The position numbers and the translations under genes were made by a program. Below the pieces are notes generated by a model, which did no database searches, had not been told where the DNA came from, and worked only from the letters and a program-made list of their open reading frames with translations. Below, piece by piece: positions 5,973 to 12,870 of a stretch of DNA of 22,768 nt (the stretch's first letter is position 1; each line of letters starts with the position of its first letter). The DNA is taken from positions 1-22,768 of the IMG/VR virus record IMGVR_UViG_3300045120_000414. One strand, given 5' to 3'. The stretch comes from a virus.

Positions 5973-6452
5973 GTGGACCGTCTCGGCGACATCGCCCCCA
6001 TATCGTTCACCGCCGGCGGGGAACCCGACGTCGCCCACCTACCCCACGACGTCGTGAAGGATCAAGACGGCCGGCCCTACATGGTCCGGTACTACCTGCG
6101 CCACGACCCGAAAGGCGGAGACGTCCGGTTCCATCACATCTTGAGCTCCGATGACGCCCGGGCCCTACACGATCACCCGTGGGACTTCGCGTCGCTCATC
6201 CTGTGCGGCGCCTACCTCGAACACACCGCCGCCGCCGCCACCCTCTACCGGGCGCCCGCCTTGGTCACTCGGCCGGCGACCCTCGCTCACCGCCTCGAGC
6301 TCGCCGACGGCCCGGTCTGGACATACGTGGTGACCGGGCGGATCCGCCGGCGATGGGGATTCCACACCCCGACCGGGTGGGTCCCCTGGTCGGCCTACCT
6401 CGCCGGCGGACACGGCGGGATCTCATCGGCGACAGGGGGGATCGACGAGTGA
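5973..6452 (+). CDS. Cupin-fold phage protein
   Basis: GTG at 5973 follows the preceding stop without a gap; the product is 159 residues. It has a cupin core: RFHHILSSDDARALHDHPWDFASLIL, with the HxHxW metal-binding segment (His 66 and 68), then RPATLAHRLEL with a third His (about 106), VWTYVVTG and the closing RRRWGFHTPTGWVPW. I recognise this pattern from small cupins in bacteria and actinophages that resemble cysteine-dioxygenase-type enzymes. Their substrate is unknown. The ligands suggest an iron or other divalent metal. Its role in infection is unclear. Confidence 0.75.
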   Translation: MDRLGDIAPISFTAGGEPDVAHLPHDVVKDQDGRPYMVRYYLRHDPKGGDVRFHHILSSDDARALHDHPWDFASLILCGAYLEHTAAAATLYRAPALVTRPATLAHRLELADGPVWTYVVTGRIRRRWGFHTPTGWVPWSAYLAGGHGGISSATGGIDE

Positions 6453-6697
6453 CCCACGACTACGACGAGATGGCAGGCCCCGACGTCGACGAGATCCGAC
6501 GACGGGAACGGGACACCGCCCGGGTCGTCGCCGTCGCCGACGTCTACGTCATGACGAACCGCATCGACGCCCTGCTCGAGGACCGCCTACTAGCGATCGA
6601 GCGGGCGGTCGACGCGGGGGCGACCGCCGACGAGCTACACGCGGCGATGGGGGGGTCGCGCGACGGGGGGGAGGGTTTACCTGTCACCCCCCCCTGA
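6449..6697 (+). CDS. Small charged protein ending in a homopolymer region
   Basis: The GTG at 6449 overlaps the cupin stop, giving 82 residues. An acidic N-terminus (VTHDYDEMAGPDVDEIRRRERD) is followed by helices (VVAVADVYVMTNRIDALLEDRLLAIERAV and ATADELHAAM). The last 18 codons run through two seven-base G tracts (6649-6655 and 6665-6671), and the TGA directly follows a C8 run (6687-6694). Polymerase slippage in these tracts would change the C-terminus. No family is recognised. It is the last gene before the terminator at 6716-6737. Confidence 0.65.
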   Translation: MTHDYDEMAGPDVDEIRRRERDTARVVAVADVYVMTNRIDALLEDRLLAIERAVDAGATADELHAAMGGSRDGGEGLPVTPP

Positions 6698-6712
6698 TAC
6701 AACGGGGGGGGG
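6649..6712. other. G/C homopolymer tracts with hairpin and quadruplex potential
   Basis: Runs of seven G (6649-6655), seven G (6665-6671) and three G (6673-6675), then eight C (6687-6694) and nine G (6704-6712), lie within 64 bases. C8 and G9 can pair around a nine-base loop, and the G runs could form a quadruplex. The tracts are also prone to length variation, both biologically and in sequencing. They sit at the end of the early gene chain. Confidence 0.8.
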
Positions 6713-6715
6713 AAC

Positions 6716-6737
6716 CCGCATGCAGCATGCGGTTTTT
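6716..6737 (+). terminator. Rho-independent terminator ending the early operon
   Basis: CCGCATGC at 6716-6723 and GCATGCGG at 6725-6732 are perfect inverted repeats (practically a six-base-pair stem with a five-base loop), followed at once by TTTTT at 6733-6737. This is the only stem with a T run I found in the window. It follows the C8/G9 hairpin. The ATG of the next small gene (6720) lies inside the stem. Confidence 0.75.
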
Positions 6738-6890
6738 CCGAGGGGGCGGCGGGTCGCCCAGGACCTCGAGCTGCCCGAGGTTGACGGCCCGGTACCCATG
6801 TTCGACCACGACGACCAGGCCCTCGACGAAGCCAAAGCACGGCACCCCGCCCGACCCGTCACCAACGTCCACACCGGGGATGCACTGTGA
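6720..6890 (+). CDS. Short paralogue of the 4892 gene, possibly truncated
   Basis: This 56-residue frame starts at ATG 6720 and ends with TGA 6888-6890. From about residue 14 it matches the acidic half of the 83-residue protein at 4892: AQDLELPEVDGPVPMFDHDD and HPARPVTNVHTGDAL against GQDVEVPDLDGPVELFDDD and HPARGVTNVDTGGRL. The first 13 residues are unrelated, and the start codon lies within the terminator stem, so the gene may be an N-terminally truncated copy. Its GTGA overlap with the next gene argues that it is still translated. Function unknown. Confidence 0.55.
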   Translation: MQHAVFPRGRRVAQDLELPEVDGPVPMFDHDDQALDEAKARHPARPVTNVHTGDAL

Positions 6891-7330
6891 CCGCCGATAA
6901 CCCCCATTATGACAACCCGGCACAGAACGCCGAATATGGCGCACAGCACGCCTTCACTCCTACCACGCTGCTCTCGGGCCAGACCGTCTCCATGTGCATC
7001 CGCTGCGGGCTAGTCGAGGGAGCGGAAACCGACGACGAGCGATGCATAGACCACGACGTTGAGGCCGTTCCCGTCGACAAGATGGACGGCGGCCTGATCG
7101 GCTACCGCTTCACTTGCTCTTGTGGGCGGATCGGGAACGGATGGCACGCCACGCCCGAAAAGGCCATCGCCGCTGGCGCGGCACACACGGGCCGAAAATT
7201 TGTGCTCTCGATCTACTGCGGCGACGAGGCTCACGTCCTGTGTGACGGCTGGTTTGTCATGTGGCCCTGTTCCTGTCCCTGCCATACCGAAGCCGCACAG
7301 ATCGACAGATCGGAGGCCGACCGTGGCTGA
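6887..7330 (+). CDS. Cysteine-rich zinc-binding-type protein
   Basis: GTG at 6887 overlaps the upstream stop; the product has 147 residues. Three Cys clusters are visible: CIRCG with a later C (about residues 37-53), CSCGRIGNGWHATPEKA (about 82-98) and CDGWFVMWPCSCPCH near the end. The middle cluster with Trp-His resembles a small zinc fold. The DNA here is less GC-rich than its neighbours and uses codons such as AAT, TAT and TTT that are rare elsewhere in the window. This suggests recent exchange with another phage. It repeats the zinc-protein-after-acidic-protein order seen at 4892-5409. Confidence 0.75.
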   Translation: MTADNPHYDNPAQNAEYGAQHAFTPTTLLSGQTVSMCIRCGLVEGAETDDERCIDHDVEAVPVDKMDGGLIGYRFTCSCGRIGNGWHATPEKAIAAGAAHTGRKFVLSIYCGDEAHVLCDGWFVMWPCSCPCHTEAAQIDRSEADRG

Positions 7331-7347
7331 GCCGAACGCCGAATATG
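6925..7347. repeat. 14-bp direct repeat near the starts of two consecutive genes
   Basis: GAACGCCGAATATG occurs at 6925-6938 and 7334-7347, in both cases encoding NAEY near the N-terminus of a gene. Together with the 19-bp repeat near both gene ends it suggests that these two genes share a recombination history. Confidence 0.7.
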
Positions 7348-7515
7348 TGCGCCAGCTAGAGGACGCCTGCCTAATGCTCTGGTATCAGGCGGACCACCTC
7401 GCCCTACGCAGCGAGTACCCCGGCCTAGCTGACTTTCTCGGCCATCTTCATCACTCCATCGACCATGTAGAAACGATGGTCCGTCGCAACGTCTGGGCCG
7501 CACAGATCGACAGAT
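7292..7515. repeat. 19-bp direct repeat near the ends of two consecutive genes
   Basis: GCCGCACAGATCGACAGAT is present at 7292-7310 and 7497-7515 and encodes AAQIDR near the C-terminus of both genes. The second copy lies just before the HNH-terminase block. A repeat of this length could have served as a junction for module exchange. Confidence 0.8.
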
Positions 7516-7532
7516 ATGGGGTGGAGTCATGA
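7323..7532 (+). CDS. Small phage protein of unknown function
   Basis: GTG at 7323 lies eight bases inside the preceding gene and opens a 69-residue frame: EPNAEYVRQLEDACLMLWYQADHLALRSEYPGLADFLGHLHHSIDHVETM. The product is a His-containing helical protein of the kind often found among short actinophage genes. The N-terminal NAEY and C-terminal AAQIDR segments are shared at DNA level with the preceding gene. An ATGA overlap links it to the HNH gene. The frame is open further upstream, but that portion lies inside the preceding gene. Confidence 0.65.
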   Translation: MAEPNAEYVRQLEDACLMLWYQADHLALRSEYPGLADFLGHLHHSIDHVETMVRRNVWAAQIDRYGVES

Positions 7533-7933
7533 GGCGGCGTACCACCACAGAGCAGGGCTACGGGGGTGGGTGGCAACGCCTCCGTCTGGTCATCCTGTGG
7601 CGCGACGGGTACGTGTGCCACTGGTGCGGGGGCAGGGCCAACAGCGTGGATCATGTGACCCCGAAGGTGGAGGGTGGGGGCGACGAGCCGGGCAACCTTG
7701 TCGCCGCGTGTACCCCCTGCAACAGTCGGCGGTCTATGGAATGGGTGCGCGCCAACCGGGGGTGGCGCGGTCGGGCCGGGACCGGTTCAGAGGCCGACCC
7801 GTTTTTTTGTGGCGCCCAAGTTCCTACGAGGTCCTCAGCCCTTCGCGGTCACAAAAGGGCCCGTACCGCCCCAACCGGGGTGCTCGCCGCCATGATGGGA
7901 GACGATGGCCCGCCCGGTTCCGGTCCCCGCTGA
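7529..7933 (+). CDS. HNH endonuclease next to the terminase
   Basis: This 134-residue protein begins at an ATGA overlap with GGAG just upstream. CHWCG (Cys 30 and 33), VDHVTPKVEGGGDEPGNLVAAC (Asp-His 41-42 and Asn 56) and CTPCNSRR (Cys 61 and 64, Asn 65) form a canonical zinc-stabilised HNH nuclease domain in residues 17-70. The C-terminal 60 residues are low-complexity, and the last 29 bp overlap the terminase gene. In HK97-type and many actinobacterial phages an HNH protein encoded beside the terminase is required for cleaving packaging sites. Here it is especially relevant because the terminase nuclease domain looks degenerate. No separate small terminase gene is seen. Confidence 0.88.
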   Translation: MRRRTTTEQGYGGGWQRLRLVILWRDGYVCHWCGGRANSVDHVTPKVEGGGDEPGNLVAACTPCNSRRSMEWVRANRGWRGRAGTGSEADPFFCGAQVPTRSSALRGHKRARTAPTGVLAAMMGDDGPPGSGPR

Positions 7934-9365
7934 TCCCGGCCCTTCGCATGGTTCGTTGCAGCACCCGGGGCCCCGCCGACCGTTGCAGCTGGTCGAGCTG
8001 CCGGCATGGCACGGATGGAAGCACCGGTCGCTGCCAGCGAGGGTGTGCCGGTGGATCGAGACCCATGTTCGGGTTCCGACCGGGTACGGGGCGGGGGAGC
8101 CGTTGCGCCTGGCCGGGTTCCAACGCCAGGTCATCGAAACCCTGTACGACTCGAGGGCGGCGGTGGTGTCACTCCCGGCCGGTAACGGGAAGACGACGCT
8201 GCTCGCCGCTATCGCGTTGGAGCGGATCTGTCGGGGCGACGATTACGTCGAGGTCGATGTTGTGGCCACCAAACAGGAACAGGCCGGGTTTCTGGTGGAG
8301 GCGGCTAAGCGGATGGTGGAGGCGTCGCCAGCGTTGGTGCCTCTGTGCGCGTTCGCGTCGGATTCGGGGACCCTGGATTACCGGGTGACCGGCTCGAGGT
8401 TGCGGGCCCATCCGGCCAAGTTGTCGTCGGTGCAGGGCCTGAACTTTTCATTGGCGGTGATCGACGAGATCGGCTTCGCGGCCGATGACGTGGTCGCTTC
8501 GTTGATCGCCCGGGTGGGTAAACGCCCGGACGCGGCGGTGATCGGGATCGGCACCCCCGGTCTCGAGCCGAACGTGATGTTCCGGATGCGGGAACGGGCC
8601 GCCGAGTTGGGCGGGATCGGGTTCCGGTATTTGGAGTGGTCGGCGCCGGCCGGCTGCGAGATCGGGGACCGGTCGGCGTGGCGGTCGGCGAACCCGGCGA
8701 TGCGGGCCGGGTTCTTGAACCCCGAGGCGATGGCCATCCAGGCCGCGTTGATGACCGAGGCGGAGTTCCGGGTGTATCACCTGGGGCAGTGGGTGACGGT
8801 GTCTGGGGGGTCGTGGTTGCCGCCCGGGGTGTGGGACGCGTGCCCGATGGTCGACGCACCCCCGGAGGGAACCGAGGTGGTGTTGGGGTTGGCGGGGACG
8901 TGGTCGAGCTCGGTGGCGGTGGTCGGGGCGACCATTGATGGGGCGTTGTTCGTGGCGTGGGCGTCGGACACGGCGACCGACGACGAGCTGGCCGCCGTGT
9001 TCCAAGCCGCCGCCGAGCAGTGGCAGGTCGTCGAGGTGGTCGTCGCCCCCCGCCAGCGAGCCAATCTGATCCCCGTGCTGGTCGACGCCGGCCTGGCGGT
9101 GGAGGTGTGGCCGAACCGGTTGGATGTGGAGGTGTCGTCGGCGACGGAGTGGCGGCGGGCGATCATGGAGGGCCGGGTCGCCCACGATCACCATCCTGTG
9201 CTGGGGAAGCATGTGACAGCGTCGGCGGCCCGGTCTACTTCCGATGGTTCTCTGCGTCTGGTCCCGCCGGATGACGGCCGCCCGGTGGATGCGGCGCGGG
9301 CGGCGCGGATGGCGTGGTGGCGGGTCACTGACCCTGACGCGGTGTCGGTCCCAGCCATCTACTGA
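7905..9365 (+). CDS. terL: Terminase large subunit (packaging ATPase; nuclease domain looks degenerate)
   Basis: This is a 486-residue packaging motor. The ATPase half is intact: Walker A PAGNGKTT (91-98), Walker B LAVIDE (183-188) and the coupling motif IGIGTPG (214-220). In the C-terminal RNase H-like nuclease half, the strand that normally reads G-D-x-S is VVLGLAGTW (Ala 330). The second acidic position reads VVVAPRQR (Ala 381). The late Asp is kept in RPVDAARAARMA (Asp 462). Loss of two of the metal-binding acidic residues suggests a weak or inactive nuclease, unless other residues substitute. Start ATG 7905 overlaps the HNH gene. The gene uses G-ending codons and TTG Leu more than the early genes, which prefer C-ending codons. 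Confidence 0.92.
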   Translation: MARPVPVPADPGPSHGSLQHPGPRRPLQLVELPAWHGWKHRSLPARVCRWIETHVRVPTGYGAGEPLRLAGFQRQVIETLYDSRAAVVSLPAGNGKTTLLAAIALERICRGDDYVEVDVVATKQEQAGFLVEAAKRMVEASPALVPLCAFASDSGTLDYRVTGSRLRAHPAKLSSVQGLNFSLAVIDEIGFAADDVVASLIARVGKRPDAAVIGIGTPGLEPNVMFRMRERAAELGGIGFRYLEWSAPAGCEIGDRSAWRSANPAMRAGFLNPEAMAIQAALMTEAEFRVYHLGQWVTVSGGSWLPPGVWDACPMVDAPPEGTEVVLGLAGTWSSSVAVVGATIDGALFVAWASDTATDDELAAVFQAAAEQWQVVEVVVAPRQRANLIPVLVDAGLAVEVWPNRLDVEVSSATEWRRAIMEGRVAHDHHPVLGKHVTASAARSTSDGSLRLVPPDDGRPVDAARAARMAWWRVTDPDAVSVPAIY

Positions 9366-9390
9366 CCGCGGTGAGTAGCATCTGGTTCCG

Positions 9391-10611
9391 GTGTCAAGTT
9401 TCGACGTCCCGGCGAACCCGAACGACCCAGCGTCGGTGCCGCCAGGCACGGTCGGCCCGCCTGCCGCCGACCCCGGCGACCCGCACGGTGTGCAGGTGCT
9501 GGGGGAGGTCGGCCAGGCGTGGATGCCCCCGCCGATCATGCCGATGCCGTGGTCGGGTTGGCCGGCGGAGTGGATGACCCCGAACTGGTTCGGTCAGGTG
9601 TCCCTGCTCACCGACACGGCCTGGGCTTGTTTGGACTCCAACGCCAGCATCCTGTCGACCATGCCCCCGTACCTGGTCGGCGCCGCCGACAGCCTGGGCG
9701 CGGATTGGTTGAACAACCCGGACCCTGATCTGTATGTGTCGTGGGAGGAGTTTGCCAAACAGGTGTTCTGGGATTTCCAGGCCGCCGGGGAAGTGTTCGT
9801 CCTGGTCACCGCCCGGTATTCGTCGGGGTGGCCGGCCCGGTTCCATGTCGTCCCCCCGTGGATGGTGATCGCCGAGCTCGGCGCCGGGGCGAGGCGGTTC
9901 TATTCGATCGGCGGGGTCGATATCACCGACGACGTGTTGCATATCCGCTACACGTCCCGGGTCGGCGACGCCCACGGCCGCGGGCCGTTGGAAGTGGCCG
10001 GCCCCAGGATGGTGGCGGCGGTGGCGTTGGCCCGCTACGCCTCCGAGCTGGCCCGCACCGGCGGTGTCCCGCATTCGGTGTTGGTGCACCCGAACCGCCT
10101 GACGGCGGAGCAGGCCGCCGCTTTGCAGCAGCAGTGGGTGACGGCGCGGATGTCGTCGATCGGGATGCCGGCGGTGCTGGCCGGAGGCGTCGATTTCAAA
10201 ACCCTCAGCTTCGATCCGGCCAAGATGGCGTTAGTGGAGTTGTCGCAGTGGAACGAGGCCCGCATCGCCGTTCTGCTCGGCGTCCCCCCGGTGTGCATGG
10301 CGTTGCCGTCGGGAGGCGACCCGATGACCTACTCGAACACCGAGAGCTTGTTCATGTACCGGTGGCGGGCCGGGCTGAAACCGTTGGCGGCGTCGGTGAT
10401 GGCCGCCCTGTCCGGCTGGGCGCTGCCGAGGGGCACGACGGTGGAGTTGAATCGTGACGAGTTCATCGCCCCGAGCCCCCTGGAGCGGGCCAAGACGGCG
10501 GAGATTTGGCACAACATCGGCGCCCAGTCCGCCGCCCAGATCGCCGAGACGGAACGCTTCGGCGACGTCGCCGCCCCATCCGAGTCCCTGTCTTCGGGGG
10601 TGATGCAATGA
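9391..10611 (+). CDS. Portal protein (HK97 family)
   Basis: GTG at 9391, 25 bp after the terminase stop, opens a 406-residue protein. The portal ring forms the DNA entry vertex and docks terminase and connector proteins. Family features are visible in order: the N-terminal TAWACLDSNASILSTMPPYL helix, WEEFAKQVFWDFQAAGEVFVLV, FHVVPPWMV, the strand pair DITDDVLHIRYTS, GRGPLEVAGPRMVAAVALARYASEL, and the FDPAKMALVELSQWNEARIAVLLGVPPVCM segment. The last is highly typical of HK97-like portals. The length is usual. A Pro-rich N-terminal 40 residues is variable. The gene couples to the protease through ATGA. Confidence 0.93.
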   Translation: MSSFDVPANPNDPASVPPGTVGPPAADPGDPHGVQVLGEVGQAWMPPPIMPMPWSGWPAEWMTPNWFGQVSLLTDTAWACLDSNASILSTMPPYLVGAADSLGADWLNNPDPDLYVSWEEFAKQVFWDFQAAGEVFVLVTARYSSGWPARFHVVPPWMVIAELGAGARRFYSIGGVDITDDVLHIRYTSRVGDAHGRGPLEVAGPRMVAAVALARYASELARTGGVPHSVLVHPNRLTAEQAAALQQQWVTARMSSIGMPAVLAGGVDFKTLSFDPAKMALVELSQWNEARIAVLLGVPPVCMALPSGGDPMTYSNTESLFMYRWRAGLKPLAASVMAALSGWALPRGTTVELNRDEFIAPSPLERAKTAEIWHNIGAQSAAQIAETERFGDVAAPSESLSSGVMQ

Positions 10612-11201
10612 GCGACGACAAACCGAGGGCGCCGATCGAGTTGCGATCGGCGACGGTGTCGGACGTCCGGTTCCCTGAACGCATCGTCGATCTGGTCGTG
10701 GTGCCTTACGACGAATGGGCGCCGGTCGAGTACCGGGGCCGGCTCGTCGAGGAGTCGTTCGCCCCGGGGGCGTTCGGGAACGTCCAGAACCGGGCGCACA
10801 AGTTCCTGGTCAACCTGGCCCATGACCGGGACCGGGTGGTGGGCCGGGTGCTGAGCTTGGACCCCGACGCATCCGAGGGGTTGCGCTCGGAGTTGCTGAT
10901 CCGCCGGGGTGTCGATGGCGACCAGGTCCTCGACGACGCGGCCGACGGGATGCTCGGCGGGTCGGTCGGGTTCGCCGCCCTGCCATCCGATCAGCAATGG
11001 GAGACACGGGACCGGCGCCGCATCGTGAAGGCGTATTTGGATCACATCGGCCTGGTGTTCACTCCGGCCTACCAGTCGGCCCAAGTGGTATCTGTCCGGT
11101 CCGCTCCCACGCCGCCGGTCGGTCCGGTCCGGGTCGCCACCCCGAACCTGGACGCCATCCTCGCCGCCCGTCTCGAAGCGGACTACTCTTCGCGGTTGTA
11201 G
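10608..11201 (+). CDS. HK97-type prohead protease
   Basis: This 197-residue serine protease (peptidase family S78-like) is coupled to the portal by ATGA. It cleaves scaffold domains of the assembled procapsid before DNA packaging. The fold begins at IELRSATVSDVRFPERIVDLVVVPYDE and RGRLVEESFAPGAF. The catalytic His is in NLAHDRDRVVGRV (His 72), the nucleophile is Ser 119 in LGGSVGF, and FTPAYQSAQVVSVR marks the C-terminal end of the domain. It is followed by the capsid gene, whose N-terminal coiled region would be its substrate. Confidence 0.93.
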   Translation: MSDDKPRAPIELRSATVSDVRFPERIVDLVVVPYDEWAPVEYRGRLVEESFAPGAFGNVQNRAHKFLVNLAHDRDRVVGRVLSLDPDASEGLRSELLIRRGVDGDQVLDDAADGMLGGSVGFAALPSDQQWETRDRRRIVKAYLDHIGLVFTPAYQSAQVVSVRSAPTPPVGPVRVATPNLDAILAARLEADYSSRL

Positions 11202-11216
11202 CGCAAACGTTCCTGC

Positions 11217-11250
11217 CAGCGGAGGAGTGACGGTCAGTGACCGGCCGCTG
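11217..11250 (+). promoter_or_regulatory. Nested stem-loop in the capsid leader
   Basis: CAGCGG (11217-11222) pairs with CCGCTG (11245-11250), enclosing the odd palindrome CGGTCAGTGACCG (11231-11243). The element lies in the 102-bp gap before the capsid gene, the second-longest uncovered stretch in a window that otherwise has almost none. It has no T run and so is not an intrinsic terminator. It may stabilise or process the capsid message. A GGAGGA and a 20-codon frame from GTG 11227 are also present, but their spacing is poor for translation. Confidence 0.4.
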
Positions 11251-11303
11251 AAACGAGGCACCGAGCCCTACGCAACTAACGACGCGTAGAGAGGTGGCCC
11301 CGA

Positions 11304-12512
11304 ATGTCGGGTGCGAATGATGCCATGCTGGCCCGGTTGCAGGGCGAGCTGACCGAACGGCGACGCTTCCAGGACCAGTTGGTGGAGGGCGCCCAGGACT
11401 CCGGACGGGACCTGACGTCCCAGGAGATGGAGCTGTTCAACCGGGCCCAGTCCCGCATGGCCGAACTCGAGTCCCAGTTGGGACCGTTGCGCGAATCGGC
11501 GCGGATCGCCCAGGAGTCGACGCAGCGGGCCGGGGAACTACAACGGGCGTTCGACGTGGCGAGGGACCCGGCCAAGGTGTCGCCGGTCGAGTACCGGTCG
11601 GCGGGCGAGTACATCATCGATTACGCCCAAGCCCAGATCGGTTCGACGTCGTCGCGGGAACGCCTGGAGTTGTTCACCCGGGCCGCCGCCCACCAGACCA
11701 GCCCCGACAACTTGGGGATCATCCCCGAGCCGATCGTCGGCCCGGTCCTGAACTTCATCGACACGTCGAGGCCGATGGTCAACGCCATCGGGGTGACCCC
11801 GATGCCGGGCGGCCGGTTCAACATCCCGTCGGTCACCCAGCACACCGACACCTCCCTACAGGCCGGTGAGAAAGCGGAGCTGGTGTCCCGCAAGATGTTG
11901 ATCACCCGGATCCCGGTGTCGATGGACACCTACGGCGGGTATGTCAACGTGTCCCGCCAGGACGTGGACTGGTCGGTTCCCCAGATCATGGACATTGTGA
12001 TCAACGACCTGGCCGGGCAGTACGCCCAGGACTGCGAATCGGCGACCGGGGTGCTGTTGAAGGCGTCGGCCACCGCCCAGACCCCGGTGCTCACCGCGGC
12101 GTCGACCGCCGCCCAGGTGTCAACCGCCATCTGGCAGGCGGTCGGGACGGCGTACGCGGCGACGCCGGGGGTCAACAACTTCCAGTTGTTCGTGTCCCCC
12201 GACATGATGGGCGTCATCGGCCCGCTGTTCCCCGGGGTCAACCCGACGAACGCCCAGTCGTCGGGGTTCTCCGCCGCGAACTACGGGTCGGGGGTCATGG
12301 GAACCATCGCCGGGGTGACCGTGGTCATGTCCTACGGGCTGGTGGCCGGCACGGTGCTGCTGCTGAACGCTCCGGCGGCCCGCTGTTACGAGCAACGCAT
12401 CGGCGCCCTGCAGGTCACCGAACCATCGGTCCTGGGCGTCCAGGTGGCGTATGCGGGGTACTTCAAACCGGTTGCCGCCCTGCCCGCCGGGATCATCAAG
12501 CTGACGGCCTGA
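11304..12512 (+). CDS. Major capsid protein (HK97 fold)
   Basis: This 402-residue protein starts at ATG 11304, with AGAGAGG about nine bases upstream. Residues 1-90 are a charged coiled coil (LARLQGELTERRRF, MAELESQLGPLRE) like the HK97 delta domain that acts as internal scaffold and is removed by the protease. The mature region contains GIIPEPIVGPVLNFIDTSRPMVNAIG, the N-arm and E-loop entry. It continues with GGRFNIPSV, KMLITRIPVSMDTYGGYVNVSRQDVDW and VINDLAGQYAQDCE, the spine helix. FQLFVSPDMMGV and GTIAGVTVVMS form the A- and P-domain strands. All are typical for HK97-fold capsids. No crosslinking Lys/Asn pair can be assigned by eye. Confidence 0.95.
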   Translation: MSGANDAMLARLQGELTERRRFQDQLVEGAQDSGRDLTSQEMELFNRAQSRMAELESQLGPLRESARIAQESTQRAGELQRAFDVARDPAKVSPVEYRSAGEYIIDYAQAQIGSTSSRERLELFTRAAAHQTSPDNLGIIPEPIVGPVLNFIDTSRPMVNAIGVTPMPGGRFNIPSVTQHTDTSLQAGEKAELVSRKMLITRIPVSMDTYGGYVNVSRQDVDWSVPQIMDIVINDLAGQYAQDCESATGVLLKASATAQTPVLTAASTAAQVSTAIWQAVGTAYAATPGVNNFQLFVSPDMMGVIGPLFPGVNPTNAQSSGFSAANYGSGVMGTIAGVTVVMSYGLVAGTVLLLNAPAARCYEQRIGALQVTEPSVLGVQVAYAGYFKPVAALPAGIIKLTA

Positions 12513-12513
12513 C

Positions 12514-12870
12514 ATGGCCGCCAAAGGCAAAGCCGCCGAATACGCCGACGACGACGACGACCCCGGGGTCGAGCCGTTGGCGGCGACGACGTGGTACGCC
12601 CCCAACCAGCAGTGCGTGCACGCCGACACGCTCGGTCCCGCCCTGATCCACTCGACGGGCGGGACCGCCGGGATCCCCGGTTCGTGGACGCCGGCCGGAT
12701 CCATGCCGCCTTCGTCGCCCGCCGATCTGCAAGGCGGCCGGCCCATCACGGTGACCGCCACCCCGGGCACCGGGTGGACAACCGGCCAGTACGTGCAGAC
12801 GGGGACGGCGGGGGCGGCCGGTCGGGCCTGTTGGACCGGTACCGGCTGGGTGGGCGGGGCGGCCCCGTAG
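12514..12870 (+). CDS. Virion-associated protein with Ig-like C-terminal module
   Basis: The ATG is one base after the capsid stop. The 118-residue product has a basic start, an acidic DDDDD stretch, and a region with Cys and His (WYAPNQQCVHAD). From residue 52 there is a module, IPGSWTPAGSMPPSS...WTTGQYVQT..G.A.W.GTGWVGG, that recurs at the C-terminus of the tail tube protein at 13960 (LPGYYTPSGATVP...NWATGQYVIT...W.GAAWAAG). Such modules in actinophage virion proteins are surface-exposed and may bind carbohydrate or cells. Position suggests a capsid decoration or head-tail protein; the exact role is unknown. Confidence 0.7.
   Translation: MAAKGKAAEYADDDDDPGVEPLAATTWYAPNQQCVHADTLGPALIHSTGGTAGIPGSWTPAGSMPPSSPADLQGGRPITVTATPGTGWTTGQYVQTGTAGAAGRACWTGTGWVGGAAP

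Noticed and set aside
7292-7515. Pair of direct repeats considered as a CRISPR or insertion-sequence remnant
   Set aside because: Only two copies, both coding for the same peptide, with no transposase and no regular spacing.
11227-11289. Twenty-codon frame with a strong GGAGGA just before the capsid gene
   Set aside because: The GGAGGA almost touches the GTG, so spacing is wrong; the stretch is better read as leader RNA structure.
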